48,975 nt of DNA from a virus: positions 1 to 48,975 of the IMG/VR virus record IMGVR_UViG_3300005466_000035, one strand, 5' to 3'. The position numbers and the translations under genes are program-made. This document shows, piece by piece, positions 20,822 through 29,593 of this stretch. Under the pieces are notes generated by a model. The model did no database searches. It was not told where the DNA came from and saw nothing but the letters and a program-made list of their open reading frames with translations. Within the stretch, counting starts at the first letter, position 1. Every line of letters starts with the position of its first letter.

Positions 20822-22737
20822 GTTCCGCCCTCGCCAAGAAAGACGAACTCTCCGAGGACCAGAAACGGTGCCTCCAGATGGTCACCGACCGCTTCAACGC
20901 GGCCGACAAGCTTCACTCCCAACTGGTCCCTCGATGGAACAACTTCTACGGTCTGTCCCGTAACTGGCGGCGCCTCGCCTCCGCCCACCAGCAGGCGAGC
21001 AGCGAACGGGATCGAGACGTGGTGCAGCAGGAAATCCGCCGCCACTTCGGACAGGAGCTGTTCGTCCCCTACTGCTTCACGGTGATCGAGACCAACGTGC
21101 CGCGGGTGCTCTCGCGGACGCCTCGGTACAGGGGGCTGCCCTGTGGCTCCGACGTTCCGGCGGAGGCGTGTACAGCGCTCGAGCGGCTCTACGAACGCGA
21201 CTCGGCTGCCATGAAGTACGAGCGAAAGCTTCAGGAAACGGCCCGCTCCGGCTTCCGCTACGGGCTCGGTGTCCAGAAGGACTACTGGGAAAAGAAAACC
21301 CGCGACGGCAAGAAGATCGAAAAGTACTTCTTCGAGAAAAAACAAAAAGTGGTCGACGACCAGATCGTCGTCTTCGAGGGCCCGCAGGTCGAGTCGGTTG
21401 ACATCTACGACTTCTTCTGGGACCCCACCGCCCGGGACCTGGAGACCGCTTCCTACGTCATCCACCGGACCTGGCGCTCGGGCCAGTACATCAAGGACCG
21501 GGTGCAGGAAGGGCGGATGAACCGCGCCGAAGGCAAGGATCAGGGCTGGGTCGAGCTTGACCTTGAAGCCGTCGCCAAGATGGGTTCTGCCACGAAACGC
21601 GGCGAGGCGTGGGACGGCCGGCTGCAGGCTTCCGGTCTCGGCGGCTACGAAACTGAAGGCAACAGCCTCCACGAGGTCTGGGAGTGCCACGACCGCGATC
21701 AGGTCATCACGATCCTCGATCGCGAGCTGGTTGTGCAGGAGGACATCAACCCGTTCCTGCACGGCGACTTCCCGTTCCAGATCTTCCGGCCCACCATCGT
21801 CGAGCAGGAGTTCTGCGGAATCGGGGAGGTGGAGCCGATCGCCCACCTGCAGTGGGAGCTCAACACCCTTCGCGGGCAGCGGCGCGACGCGGCAACCCTC
21901 GCCCTCAACCGCGGCTACTTCTACCAGGTGGGCACTATCGACCCGTCCAAAATCGTGACGGGTCCCGGTGTCTTCAACCCGGTGTTCGCCAATCCCAGCG
22001 AGGTCATCCAGCCGATGCCCTTCATGGACCTCCCGCAGTCGGGAGAGTCGGAGGAGGCGGCGATCAAGGGCGATATCGAGCTCACGAGCGCAATGTCCGA
22101 AGCGGTAGTCGGTTCGGGCGGGGAAGAAACCGCCACCGGCACCCAGCTCGTACAGGCCGCCGCCAACCTGCGAATCAAGCAGAAGGCGAAGAACCTGCAC
22201 GTCGACCTGCTTGTTCCCGAGGCCGCCCAGCGCAAGGCCCTCTACGAACAGTTCTACGTCAGCGAGGAACGCAACCAAGAGGTGCGGATCGAAACGCCCA
22301 CCGGCTTCGCCTTCGTCGATGTCCCGGCTGAGCTGATGAGCGCGAACGTCGAAATGGTCCCAGTCGACGGCTCTACCGAAGCTGACGACCCCGCTCAGAA
22401 AAAGCACGACGCGATGGAACTTGCCAACTCGCTAGCTCCCTTCGCCGAACAGGTGAACGTGGGGGAGCTTGTGAAGTACATCCTCGGCGAGCACGGCATC
22501 GAAAACGCCGGTGACTGGATCAAAGAAGAACCGGCTGGCCCGGACGTGGGCGCCATCGTCGAGCGGATCGGCCAGGCGATGCGAGAGGCCGGTGTCGACG
22601 AAGCGGAGATCACGCAGATCCTCGAAGCCGCTCTTCAGTCCCACGAATCTGCGCAACCCGAAGAAGGGTCCGGCGAACAGCCCGGATCGGAATCCACGGC
22701 GGCGGCAGCCCCGGCGCCCGAACCCCAAGGAGCCTGA
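20818..22737 (+). CDS. Portal protein, 639 aa
   Basis: Size, place after terminase and the sequence pattern fit a podovirus-type portal. It has an N-terminal helical clip (LHSQLVPRWNNFYGL), the FFWDPTARDLETASYVIHR segment typical of portal wings (about residues 200-218), a long stem/crown region with HLQWELNTLRGQRRD (about 344-358) and an acidic, Pro/Ala-rich C-terminus. The portal forms the dodecameric ring through which DNA enters and leaves. GTG start in a 4-nt overlap. Confidence 0.8.
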   Translation: MSSALAKKDELSEDQKRCLQMVTDRFNAADKLHSQLVPRWNNFYGLSRNWRRLASAHQQASSERDRDVVQQEIRRHFGQELFVPYCFTVIETNVPRVLSRTPRYRGLPCGSDVPAEACTALERLYERDSAAMKYERKLQETARSGFRYGLGVQKDYWEKKTRDGKKIEKYFFEKKQKVVDDQIVVFEGPQVESVDIYDFFWDPTARDLETASYVIHRTWRSGQYIKDRVQEGRMNRAEGKDQGWVELDLEAVAKMGSATKRGEAWDGRLQASGLGGYETEGNSLHEVWECHDRDQVITILDRELVVQEDINPFLHGDFPFQIFRPTIVEQEFCGIGEVEPIAHLQWELNTLRGQRRDAATLALNRGYFYQVGTIDPSKIVTGPGVFNPVFANPSEVIQPMPFMDLPQSGESEEAAIKGDIELTSAMSEAVVGSGGEETATGTQLVQAAANLRIKQKAKNLHVDLLVPEAAQRKALYEQFYVSEERNQEVRIETPTGFAFVDVPAELMSANVEMVPVDGSTEADDPAQKKHDAMELANSLAPFAEQVNVGELVKYILGEHGIENAGDWIKEEPAGPDVGAIVERIGQAMREAGVDEAEITQILEAALQSHESAQPEEGSGEQPGSESTAAAAPAPEPQGA

Positions 22738-22738
22738 G

Positions 22739-23053
22739 ATGGGAGCCAAAGCCAAGACCGCCAAACCGACCGCGAAAAAGGCCACGAAACGGACTGCTAA
22801 GCCGAGGGTCAAAGGTCAGTCGGTCCCGAACCACCGCTTCGAACCGGGCACCAAGGTCGGCATCTTCCCCGCGCACGAAGTCACCGTTGAGCGTGGCCTG
22901 GGCCGCGAGCCGATCGCGAGCCCGATCAAGACCGCCACCGTCAAAAAGGACGGGTCGCTCGAGGTCTCCGGACTCAAGAAGGGCATCTACCTCGCCACGG
23001 CGTTTGTCGAGAGCGAGGACCGCCATCGCTACGTCCAGTTCAGCGTGAAGTGA
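22739..23053 (+). CDS. Stand-alone appendage N-domain paralogue, 104 aa
   Basis: A Lys/Ala/Thr-rich head (about residues 1-30) is followed by a beta-domain with FEPGTKVGIFPAHE and LEVSGLKKGIYLATAFVE. The same pattern opens the next two large fibre genes (FPDGTTVKAY..., VTFSGLTAGVAYWAAAKV; FPDDTEVGAW..., VSFTGLKNATPYFAAAFV). So this is a single-domain copy, perhaps an adaptor or decoration protein sharing a docking fold. ATG lies 1 nt after the portal stop. Confidence 0.6.
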   Translation: MGAKAKTAKPTAKKATKRTAKPRVKGQSVPNHRFEPGTKVGIFPAHEVTVERGLGREPIASPIKTATVKKDGSLEVSGLKKGIYLATAFVESEDRHRYVQFSVK

Positions 23054-23054
23054 G

Positions 23055-24515
23055 ATGAGCGCCAGCTTCAAACTCAGCGGCTCGACCTTCCCGGACGGGA
23101 CTACGGTCAAGGCATACCCGGCCTCTAACTGGCCGACGCCGGCGCAGCCGTCCGGGGCGCCGATCGGCACTGCTGCGGCGGAAGGAACCGTCAGCGGATC
23201 CGCTGTGACGTTCAGCGGCCTTACTGCAGGTGTCGCTTACTGGGCGGCCGCAAAAGTCGGGACGACCTATCGCTACGTCGGATTCGAGGCGGGCGAGGAT
23301 GTGGCCGATAGCGCCGACCATGCGACCAAAAATGACATCGAAATCATCAACCTCGGTACCGACTGGTCTGCGGGCGAACTTGTCAGCGCCCAGCTTGCCC
23401 ACAACGTCGCCGGTCTGAGGATGAACCTCCTGCACGGCACCGCTGCCTCTCCCGTCACCGCCGCGCAGCCGACCGTGAAGGTGAGCCGGGTCGAAAAAGC
23501 CTCACGTGCAGCCATCGGCGCGATCACCGGAAACAACGCCGCGGATGGGGCTGCGGGCTTGTGCGCTGGGCACTTCTCCGCGAAGGGAGTTGCGGGGTCA
23601 GAGGGTCAGGCAATCGGCTTGTTCGGCAGCGCGATTAACGAATCGAGTTACGAAGGAGAAGACGGCCCGGATGCAGTCGGCCTCTACGGGATCGGGCGCA
23701 CCACCGGGGGTTCCTCTTCACTTGCCTCCTGCTACGGCTTGGTCGCTTACGGCCGACGCGACGTAGCAACGGCTGTCGCCAACGGCGCAGAGATCGGTTG
23801 CCTCAACTACACGACGACTGCTGAGGCCTACAACCCCAACGGTTCGGGCAAGGCGCGAGGCATCTGGTTGGTGGCCGGCGGTGAAGCCGATTCAGGGGTC
23901 GGGATCACGATCAACAATCCCTTCGGCTTTCAGTTCGATGTCGGCATCGGGTTCGGGAGCACCGAAGTAAAAGGGAAGAAAGGCGGCGTCAAGTCCGCCT
24001 CGATCCGCGATGACTCGAGCTCGGAAAGGTCGATCCTGGTCAAGGGCGCCCATAGTAAGGCGGCCATCGCGGTTGCCTCAGGGGCCGGCCCAATCGTGGT
24101 CGGTACCGAAGAAGCTGCGAACGCGTCGGCCCTTCTGGAAGTCAACGGCGGAGCGGAAGCCAGAGACCCGCTCGCGGTGTTCAAGGTCACCGGGGAAAAA
24201 TCCGCTCGGAGCCAGATCATCGCCAACGGCTCAGCGAATCTCGGTGCCTTTGTTTCCGGCGGCGCGAACGGGTTTGTTACCGGCAGTGTCGTAGGTGACA
24301 CCGGCCTGCTCTTCACCGCCGGAAAGAACTTCTTCTTGGGCGCGGCAGCCAAAACCGCCGTCTTCCGTGCCAGTGAAACCGGCCTCGGGTTCTACGGCAC
24401 CGCGCCGCAGGCAAAGGCAGAAGTGACCGGATCAAGGGGGGGCAACGCTGCGCTCGCATCGCTGCTGGAAAAACTGGCAACCGTGGGGTTGATTTCGAAT
24501 GGGACGTCCGCATAA
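23055..24515 (+). CDS. Tail fibre-like protein, 486 aa
   Basis: N-terminal shared beta-domain (about residues 1-75), then Gly/Ala/Ser-rich repeats of beta strands with many ASAL-, GSANLG- and GSGKA-type turns, as in trimeric fibres. The C-terminus (LGFYGTAP ... ALASLLEKLATVGLISNGT) matches an ending common on actinobacterial phage tail proteins. It would form a host-recognition appendage. Unusually, it sits between portal and scaffold rather than with the tail genes. Confidence 0.7.
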   Translation: MSASFKLSGSTFPDGTTVKAYPASNWPTPAQPSGAPIGTAAAEGTVSGSAVTFSGLTAGVAYWAAAKVGTTYRYVGFEAGEDVADSADHATKNDIEIINLGTDWSAGELVSAQLAHNVAGLRMNLLHGTAASPVTAAQPTVKVSRVEKASRAAIGAITGNNAADGAAGLCAGHFSAKGVAGSEGQAIGLFGSAINESSYEGEDGPDAVGLYGIGRTTGGSSSLASCYGLVAYGRRDVATAVANGAEIGCLNYTTTAEAYNPNGSGKARGIWLVAGGEADSGVGITINNPFGFQFDVGIGFGSTEVKGKKGGVKSASIRDDSSSERSILVKGAHSKAAIAVASGAGPIVVGTEEAANASALLEVNGGAEARDPLAVFKVTGEKSARSQIIANGSANLGAFVSGGANGFVTGSVVGDTGLLFTAGKNFFLGAAAKTAVFRASETGLGFYGTAPQAKAEVTGSRGGNAALASLLEKLATVGLISNGTSA

Positions 24516-24517
24516 AC

Positions 24518-24751
24518 ATGGCCCGCAAAGCGCAGCCTAAGAAGCCGTCCGAGGCCGAGTTGGTCCCGCACAAGATCGTTGGGGAGCTGATCGGCAAGCG
24601 CCTCAACGAGCACGGAGACATCATCGGGGAAGAGGCGATGGGGCCAGTGGCCATCTTTGCGGCCAACTTCGGCAAGCTCCCGCAGCTCATCGATAAGGAG
24701 CTCGAGCGGGCTCGTGAGGCAGCAGAAGTGGAAGCCCGGGAGGGTCGCTGA
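24518..24751 (+). CDS. Small helical protein between two fibre genes, 77 aa
   Basis: Basic head (ARKAQPKKPSEAE), then helices with IGKRLNEHGDIIGEEAMG and a charged C-terminal helix. It is coupled to the next gene by one shared base. It could assist fibre assembly, by position only. No family recognised. Confidence 0.55.
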   Translation: MARKAQPKKPSEAELVPHKIVGELIGKRLNEHGDIIGEEAMGPVAIFAANFGKLPQLIDKELERAREAAEVEAREGR

Positions 24752-26472
24752 TGGCTTCCTTCGCTCTCGCCAACACCCCGTTCCCTGATGACACCGAGGT
24801 AGGCGCCTGGGACGCGACGGGTTTCTCGGTGCTGCCCACCAATGGTCCGCTTGGCGATGCTGTTACCACCGCTACCGCCAGCGGCCGGTCGGTCTCATTC
24901 ACCGGCCTTAAAAACGCTACGCCCTATTTCGCAGCGGCGTTTGTTGACGGGAAGTGGCTCTGGAGGCGGTTCATGACCTCCGCCGCCTCCGAACCTGAAG
25001 CGTGGGAAAACGCGTTGGCCGGTCTTGGTCTTGCTGATCTGTCCGACGTCGCCGTCGGCTCGCCAGAGGCTGGGGACCTGATCGTCTTTGACGGCGCTAG
25101 CTGGGTTCGGGTCCCCAAGGGTCAGCCCGGCGAATCGATGATCTTTCACAAAGACGGGACCGTGACCCACGACCGGTCGATCATCTATGCCAAGGGCTGG
25201 GGCGTTACCGGTAACGAATCTGCCGGCGAAGGGGCAGCGGCCAATGAAGCTCTCGCGGCTGCGAGCGCCAGCCCGGCCGGTGCGGAGGTGAAGTTCCCCA
25301 CGGGGACGATCCTTTGCGAGGAGACCGTCGAGAACCGCGCCCGCTGCTGGTTCAACGGATCGGGGCCTGGGACGGTGTTCAAGGCGGCGGCGGGGCTGAA
25401 CGCTGACGTCATCTCAACTCTCGAAGCTGGCGCCGGAGGGCAAGACGAATGCATGTGGTCTCACTTCACGGTCGACGGCAACGGGACGAACAACACGGCC
25501 GGGCGGGGCTTGGTGATGGACTCCCGCAAGGGGCGGGCATGGGGCATCGCCGTCCACTACTCTTATGAAGACAACATCGTCCAGACGCGCAGCGCGGCCG
25601 AGCAGACCAAGGAGTACGGCGGCTCCGATTTCCACATCGACCGCTGGCTGGCTTGGGGCTCGAAGACCGGCAACGGCCTGACGATCGACTCGAACGATGT
25701 CGTCGTCGGGTCGGGAACCAGCATCTTCAACGCGAAAGCGAACTTCGAAAACACCGCCAAAGGCTCGGCGGTTGTCCTGAAGGGCGTCCATAGCTGGGGC
25801 GAATGCGAATACGGCTTCCGTTTCAAAGGCTCCTTCAGCGCGACCCAGTGCCAGTCCGAGGGGGCTACGAAAGCCCTTGTGCGATGCGAGGCTGGCGGCA
25901 CCTGGACCGGGGGGCAGGTCTTCACCTCCACCTCCGCTCGCAATGTGCCGGGATTCGAAGTCACCGCCAACGCCGCCCGGATCGTCGTCATCGGCTGCGT
26001 GGGCAAAGAACTCGGCACCGGGGGAATGTTCCGAGCCTCCGCCGCCTCCGCAGGGTCCGGTTCGATCATCTCGAGCTGCACCTGCGATCAGGGCAACCTT
26101 TCTGGCGAACATCCCGTCTTTACGGCAGCCGAAGGATCGTCGTGGTCGGGCAACGTCAAGGTGGATGTTCGCTTCAAGGGGTCCGAAGTTATCGCTGGGG
26201 AAGCCTGGCCGGTCTACTCAGTTGTCGCAGCCAACGAACTGGTGATCGAGTCGGCCGCCGCCTACGTTCGAGTCACCGGCGCCACCGAAATCAAACGAGT
26301 GAAACCAACGTTCCCAGGACACGTCGTTCGGTTTCGAATGACCTCAACGGCTAAATGGCTCGACGGAGAAAACCTTCACATCGAAGGCAACTTCGAAGGC
26401 GGCCCCGACCGGATCATCACCGCCGAATGCGACGGCACCAACTGGATCGAGAGCGGGCGGAGCACTAACTGA
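24751..26472 (+). CDS. Tailspike-like beta-helix protein, 573 aa
   Basis: The N-domain (about residues 1-75) is paralogous to the two preceding genes. After a linker, DGTVTHDRSIIYAKGWG and the following repeats (short strands with Asn/Asp/Gly turns, about 140-500) resemble a pectate-lyase-type right-handed beta-helix: SHFTVDGNG, GNGLTIDSND and ISSCTCDQGN coils. Such spikes bind or cut surface polysaccharide. No catalytic residues can be assigned. Cys content is higher than usual for a spike. Confidence 0.7.
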   Translation: MASFALANTPFPDDTEVGAWDATGFSVLPTNGPLGDAVTTATASGRSVSFTGLKNATPYFAAAFVDGKWLWRRFMTSAASEPEAWENALAGLGLADLSDVAVGSPEAGDLIVFDGASWVRVPKGQPGESMIFHKDGTVTHDRSIIYAKGWGVTGNESAGEGAAANEALAAASASPAGAEVKFPTGTILCEETVENRARCWFNGSGPGTVFKAAAGLNADVISTLEAGAGGQDECMWSHFTVDGNGTNNTAGRGLVMDSRKGRAWGIAVHYSYEDNIVQTRSAAEQTKEYGGSDFHIDRWLAWGSKTGNGLTIDSNDVVVGSGTSIFNAKANFENTAKGSAVVLKGVHSWGECEYGFRFKGSFSATQCQSEGATKALVRCEAGGTWTGGQVFTSTSARNVPGFEVTANAARIVVIGCVGKELGTGGMFRASAASAGSGSIISSCTCDQGNLSGEHPVFTAAEGSSWSGNVKVDVRFKGSEVIAGEAWPVYSVVAANELVIESAAAYVRVTGATEIKRVKPTFPGHVVRFRMTSTAKWLDGENLHIEGNFEGGPDRIITAECDGTNWIESGRSTN

Positions 26473-26639
26473 TGGCGACCCGCAGAACCCAGCCCTACCG
26501 CAAAGGCCGTGCCCGCACCCCCGGAGCCGCCCTGGCGGCAATGCTTCGTGGAGAACCGCTGTTGAGGCCCCATCCGATGGCGGCGAAACGGGAACTCAAG
26601 AAGCGCAGCCGCCTGAAACGCCCTTCCGTCCGGCGGTAG
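26472..26639 (+). CDS. Small basic protein, 55 aa
   Basis: TGATG coupling with the spike gene. Strongly basic (RRTQPYRKGRARTPG, KRELKKRSRLKRPSVRR), so likely binds nucleic acid or is a disordered virion protein. The stop is followed by the CACACTGC motif at 26643. Confidence 0.5.
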   Translation: MATRRTQPYRKGRARTPGAALAAMLRGEPLLRPHPMAAKRELKKRSRLKRPSVRR

Positions 26640-26664
26640 CCCCACACTGCGCGCCGACTGTTAC

Positions 26665-26988
26665 GTGGAACCCTTACAGGACACCCCCGCACTCCCGATC
26701 GCCCTCTCGGACTCGGCGACTCGCCAGGTCGAGATCGGCGAAGAGGTCAAGGACCTACTGAAGCATCCCGGTTGGGAGCACCTGAAGGCCGGCACCGCCA
26801 CCTACCAGCGGATGCTCACCGCGCAGCTGATGGGGGTCACTGGTAGTCCGGACGCTTCGAAGTTCAACGCCCTCACGGGCGAGATGAAAGGGGTCGCACA
26901 GATCGAGCCGATCGCCCGCGGCCTCATCGACGTAGGAGAGCAGGCCAGGGCGCAGATGCGTGAGGCCGAGATCAAGGAGGAGTCCTGA
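26665..26988 (+). CDS. Head-assembly region protein, 107 aa
   Basis: GTG start without a clear RBS, 22 nt after the CACACTGC motif. Mostly helical (VEIGEEVKDLLKHPGWEHLK, then TYQRMLTAQLMGV) with an acidic tail. Its stop shares a base with the scaffold ATG. Position suggests a head-assembly helper. No family recognised. Confidence 0.6.
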   Translation: MEPLQDTPALPIALSDSATRQVEIGEEVKDLLKHPGWEHLKAGTATYQRMLTAQLMGVTGSPDASKFNALTGEMKGVAQIEPIARGLIDVGEQARAQMREAEIKEES

Positions 26989-27728
26989 TGGAGGCAAGCG
27001 TCGCAGGGATGCCGCCGGCAGCCGCCGACCAGCAGACCGTGCAGCCCACCGAGTCCGCAGTCCAGCCGACCGAGCCGGTCGCGCCTGAGCCGACCTCCCC
27101 GCAGGAGCCGGCCAAAGAGGGCATGGAAGGTGCTTTCGCCGAGATGAAAGCCTCCTTCGACCAGTTCATGGCGAGCCAGAACCCGGCCGAGGAGCCGAAC
27201 CTGGCGACCGACCTTCTGTCCCATCTGGAGCAGGAGGCCGCCGGGGATGCCGGGCAGCAGGAGCCGGTGGCCCCGGAGCCCGGTGCGCCGGAGCCTCAGC
27301 AGGGGCTACAGAGCCCGGAAGCGCAGGCTGAGCTCGAGCAGGCAAAAGCGCTGATCGCGAGCGTGGTCCAAGAACAGGTCACCCCGCTCCAGCAGGAGCT
27401 CGCGGCCCGCGACATGAAAGCTCTGGCCGAGCGTTATCCGGACATCAACTCCAAAGAGATCCTGCCGGGGCTGACCACGCAGATCAACGAGCTGGTGGCG
27501 TTGACCGGAAACCACGACCTGATCTACAACGCTCAGGTCGTCGAGAGGCTTTACAAAGTGGTGAAAGCCGAGCAGGCGGACGCCGCAGCGGTACCGGCCG
27601 AGCAGGCCGCACAGACGGGAGCGTCGATCGAGACGCACGCGGGTCAGACCCAGGCGGGCAGCCCCTCCCTAGCAGACAACTACAAAGAAGCTGTCTACCA
27701 GCCGCCGAAACCTTCGGTCTTCGGCTGA
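26988..27728 (+). CDS. Scaffolding-like protein, 246 aa
   Basis: Pro/Glu/Gln-rich, disordered first half (about residues 1-110), a helical middle (QAELEQAKALIASVVQEQ ... LAERYPDI, about 110-190) and a short basic-aromatic C-terminus (YKEAVYQPPKPSVFG). This composition and its place directly before the capsid gene are typical of phage scaffolds, which fill the procapsid and leave before or during packaging. Confidence 0.75.
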   Translation: MEASVAGMPPAAADQQTVQPTESAVQPTEPVAPEPTSPQEPAKEGMEGAFAEMKASFDQFMASQNPAEEPNLATDLLSHLEQEAAGDAGQQEPVAPEPGAPEPQQGLQSPEAQAELEQAKALIASVVQEQVTPLQQELAARDMKALAERYPDINSKEILPGLTTQINELVALTGNHDLIYNAQVVERLYKVVKAEQADAAAVPAEQAAQTGASIETHAGQTQAGSPSLADNYKEAVYQPPKPSVFG

Positions 27729-27763
27729 GCATCTAGGACAGCCCGCCTAACAGGAGAACCCCA

Positions 27764-28945
27764 ATGGCAATGGTCACGGGAGAGAGAAGGACCGACAACG
27801 TCGCGTCCGTTCAGCGTTACATCGACATCGCCCCCGACATCATCGCGCTTGAGCCCGAGGCTGCGCCCCTCACCGTCATCAGCCGTCGCTTCCGCGACGG
27901 CGGCAACACCAAAGCGACCGGCGATCCGAAATTTGCCTGGGTCGAAAGCGAGCGCGACACCCGCTGGGACGCGATCAACAAATCCGGCGGTTATGAAGCG
28001 AGCGGCACCGAACTCGTTGTCGACACCGAAGACATCTTCGCGGCCGGGCAGATCGTCCTGGTTCCGCGGACGGGCGAGGAGCTGTACGTCCTCAGCAAGC
28101 CCGGCTCGAGCAAAATCAAAGTGACCCGCGGCTTCTCCGGCACCACGGCGGCGGCTCTGAACGACAACGACTCACTCTTCGTGATCGGGGAAGTGTCCGA
28201 GGAGTTCGCCAAAGCGCCGACCCCGCGGTCCAAGAACCCGACCGAAGTGACCAACCTCACCGAGATCACCCGAACCTCGATCGAGGCGTCGGGGACCTGG
28301 ATGAGCTCGCAGAATCAGACGAACCCGCACGACTGGGTCTACCAGCACCGCGAGCGCAACCGGGAACACCTGATCGACCTGGAGACGAAGGCGATCTTCG
28401 GTCACAAGGGCGAAACCACCGGTCCGGAAGGGCGCAAACTCCGCACCAGCGGGGGACTGCTCTCCTTCTACACCGAAAACAACCAGGATGCCGGCGGCAC
28501 CCTCACCGAGGCTGAGTGGGAGTCCTTCGTACGGACGGTTTGCCGCTATGGCAGCAAGAAGACCGCGTTCGTCTCGCCGCTGGTCCTGTCGGTGATCAAC
28601 AACTTCGCCGTCGGGCGGTTGCAGGTCATCCAGGCAGATCACGACACGACCTACGGGCTCAATGTAACCAAGTACATGAGCGCCCACGGCGAAATCAACC
28701 TCGTCAAGCACAACCTCCTGGAGGGATCGGTCTGGGGCGGCTACGCGATCGTGGTCGACTTCGAGCAGGCCGCGCCGAAGTGGAGGCCGCTGGCGGGAGG
28801 TCCCGGCGGCTCCCGCGAAACGAAGCTCCTGACCAACCGCCAAGAGAACGATCGCGACGGTCAGATGGACGAGATCCTGACCGAGGGCGGGTACCAGTTC
28901 CCGCAGCCGAAAAAGGGCGGCGTCCTGACCGGCGTCACCGGCTGA
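27764..28945 (+). CDS. Major capsid protein, SU10-like, 393 aa
   Basis: After CAGGAGAA. The sequence fits the SU10-type HK97-fold capsid family: an N-arm (ASVQRYIDIAPDIIALEPEA), an inserted beta domain ending IVLVPRTGEELYVL (about residues 100-116), the central ...TSIEASGTWMSSQNQTNPHDW spine-like segment and ERNREHLIDLETKAIFGHKG (about 200-220). Length is usual for the family. It builds the icosahedral head. A strong hairpin lies just downstream. Confidence 0.85.
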   Translation: MAMVTGERRTDNVASVQRYIDIAPDIIALEPEAAPLTVISRRFRDGGNTKATGDPKFAWVESERDTRWDAINKSGGYEASGTELVVDTEDIFAAGQIVLVPRTGEELYVLSKPGSSKIKVTRGFSGTTAAALNDNDSLFVIGEVSEEFAKAPTPRSKNPTEVTNLTEITRTSIEASGTWMSSQNQTNPHDWVYQHRERNREHLIDLETKAIFGHKGETTGPEGRKLRTSGGLLSFYTENNQDAGGTLTEAEWESFVRTVCRYGSKKTAFVSPLVLSVINNFAVGRLQVIQADHDTTYGLNVTKYMSAHGEINLVKHNLLEGSVWGGYAIVVDFEQAAPKWRPLAGGPGGSRETKLLTNRQENDRDGQMDEILTEGGYQFPQPKKGGVLTGVTG

Positions 28946-28960
28946 GACAGACAGGCGTAA

Positions 28961-28982
28961 GGGGCGGGCTCCGGCCCGCCCC
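28961..28982 (+). terminator. Stem-loop after the capsid gene
   Basis: GGGGCGGGC (28961-28969), loop TCCG, GCCCGCCCC (28974-28982): nine perfect GC pairs, 16 nt after the capsid stop, no T-run. It probably stabilises capsid mRNA or weakly terminates, as is frequent behind capsid genes. Confidence 0.65.
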
Positions 28983-28999
28983 GCCTACGAAAGGACACG

Positions 29000-29593
29000 A
29001 TGAGCACCGCACTTTTCTTCAGCACGAATCCCGGAGAGACGGAGACCTCCGCGCAAGAGGTCACCTTCATCTCCAAGTGCCCGAATCAGGTGCTCACCCG
29101 TCGCAAGGCTCGCCACATCGAAGACGGCATCGGCGGCAAAAAAGTCGAGGGCTATGAGGAGTGGGTCCAGCGGCAGGAGGACATCAACGATGCCCGGCTG
29201 CTCCGGGGCGATGACCCCCTCCCGATCGACCGGACTCCCTGGAAGGTGGAGTTCGCGCACAACGTCTTCAAGACCGACGACTCGAAGCTCATCAGCTTCC
29301 TGCGAGACCACTGGCTCTTCAACAACCCGCGCGGTTTCTGGGAGATGGGAGCGGCCCCCGATGAGCCGCGCCCGACTATGGATCAGCAGATGACGGCCAT
29401 CGCAGAGGCGGCGGCAATGGGCGACCTCGAGGGGGTCGAAGCAGTCATCGCCGAGGAGAACAACACCCACAAGCGCCCCTCCGTCCTCCAGGTCGCAGAT
29501 GCGGCTCTAAAGAGGCTGAAGGAGATCGACTCCGAGCTGGAGTCTCCTGCGCCTTCCGGCAACGGAGGCGACTCATCAACTGCGGGCAGCTAA
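29000..29593 (+). CDS. Head-completion region protein, 197 aa
   Basis: AAAGGACACG precedes the ATG. An N-terminal beta-rich domain (about residues 1-60, ALFFSTNPGETETSAQEV...) is followed by a helical region (about 115-185). It resembles unnamed proteins that follow capsid genes in actinobacterial phages. The final five codons overlap the next gene and may exist only because of the base change at 29577, which would otherwise give TGA at 29576-29578. Confidence 0.65.
   Translation: MSTALFFSTNPGETETSAQEVTFISKCPNQVLTRRKARHIEDGIGGKKVEGYEEWVQRQEDINDARLLRGDDPLPIDRTPWKVEFAHNVFKTDDSKLISFLRDHWLFNNPRGFWEMGAAPDEPRPTMDQQMTAIAEAAAMGDLEGVEAVIAEENNTHKRPSVLQVADAALKRLKEIDSELESPAPSGNGGDSSTAGS

Noticed and set aside
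20407-22407. Minus-strand ORF of 666 codons
   Set aside because: It lies fully opposite the portal gene. In GC-rich DNA the antisense frame of a real gene often lacks stops. Composition is not protein-like and the plus-strand product is recognisable.
23055-26472. Diversity-generating retroelement around the fibre genes
   Set aside because: I found no reverse-transcriptase-like ORF and no template/variable repeat pair.
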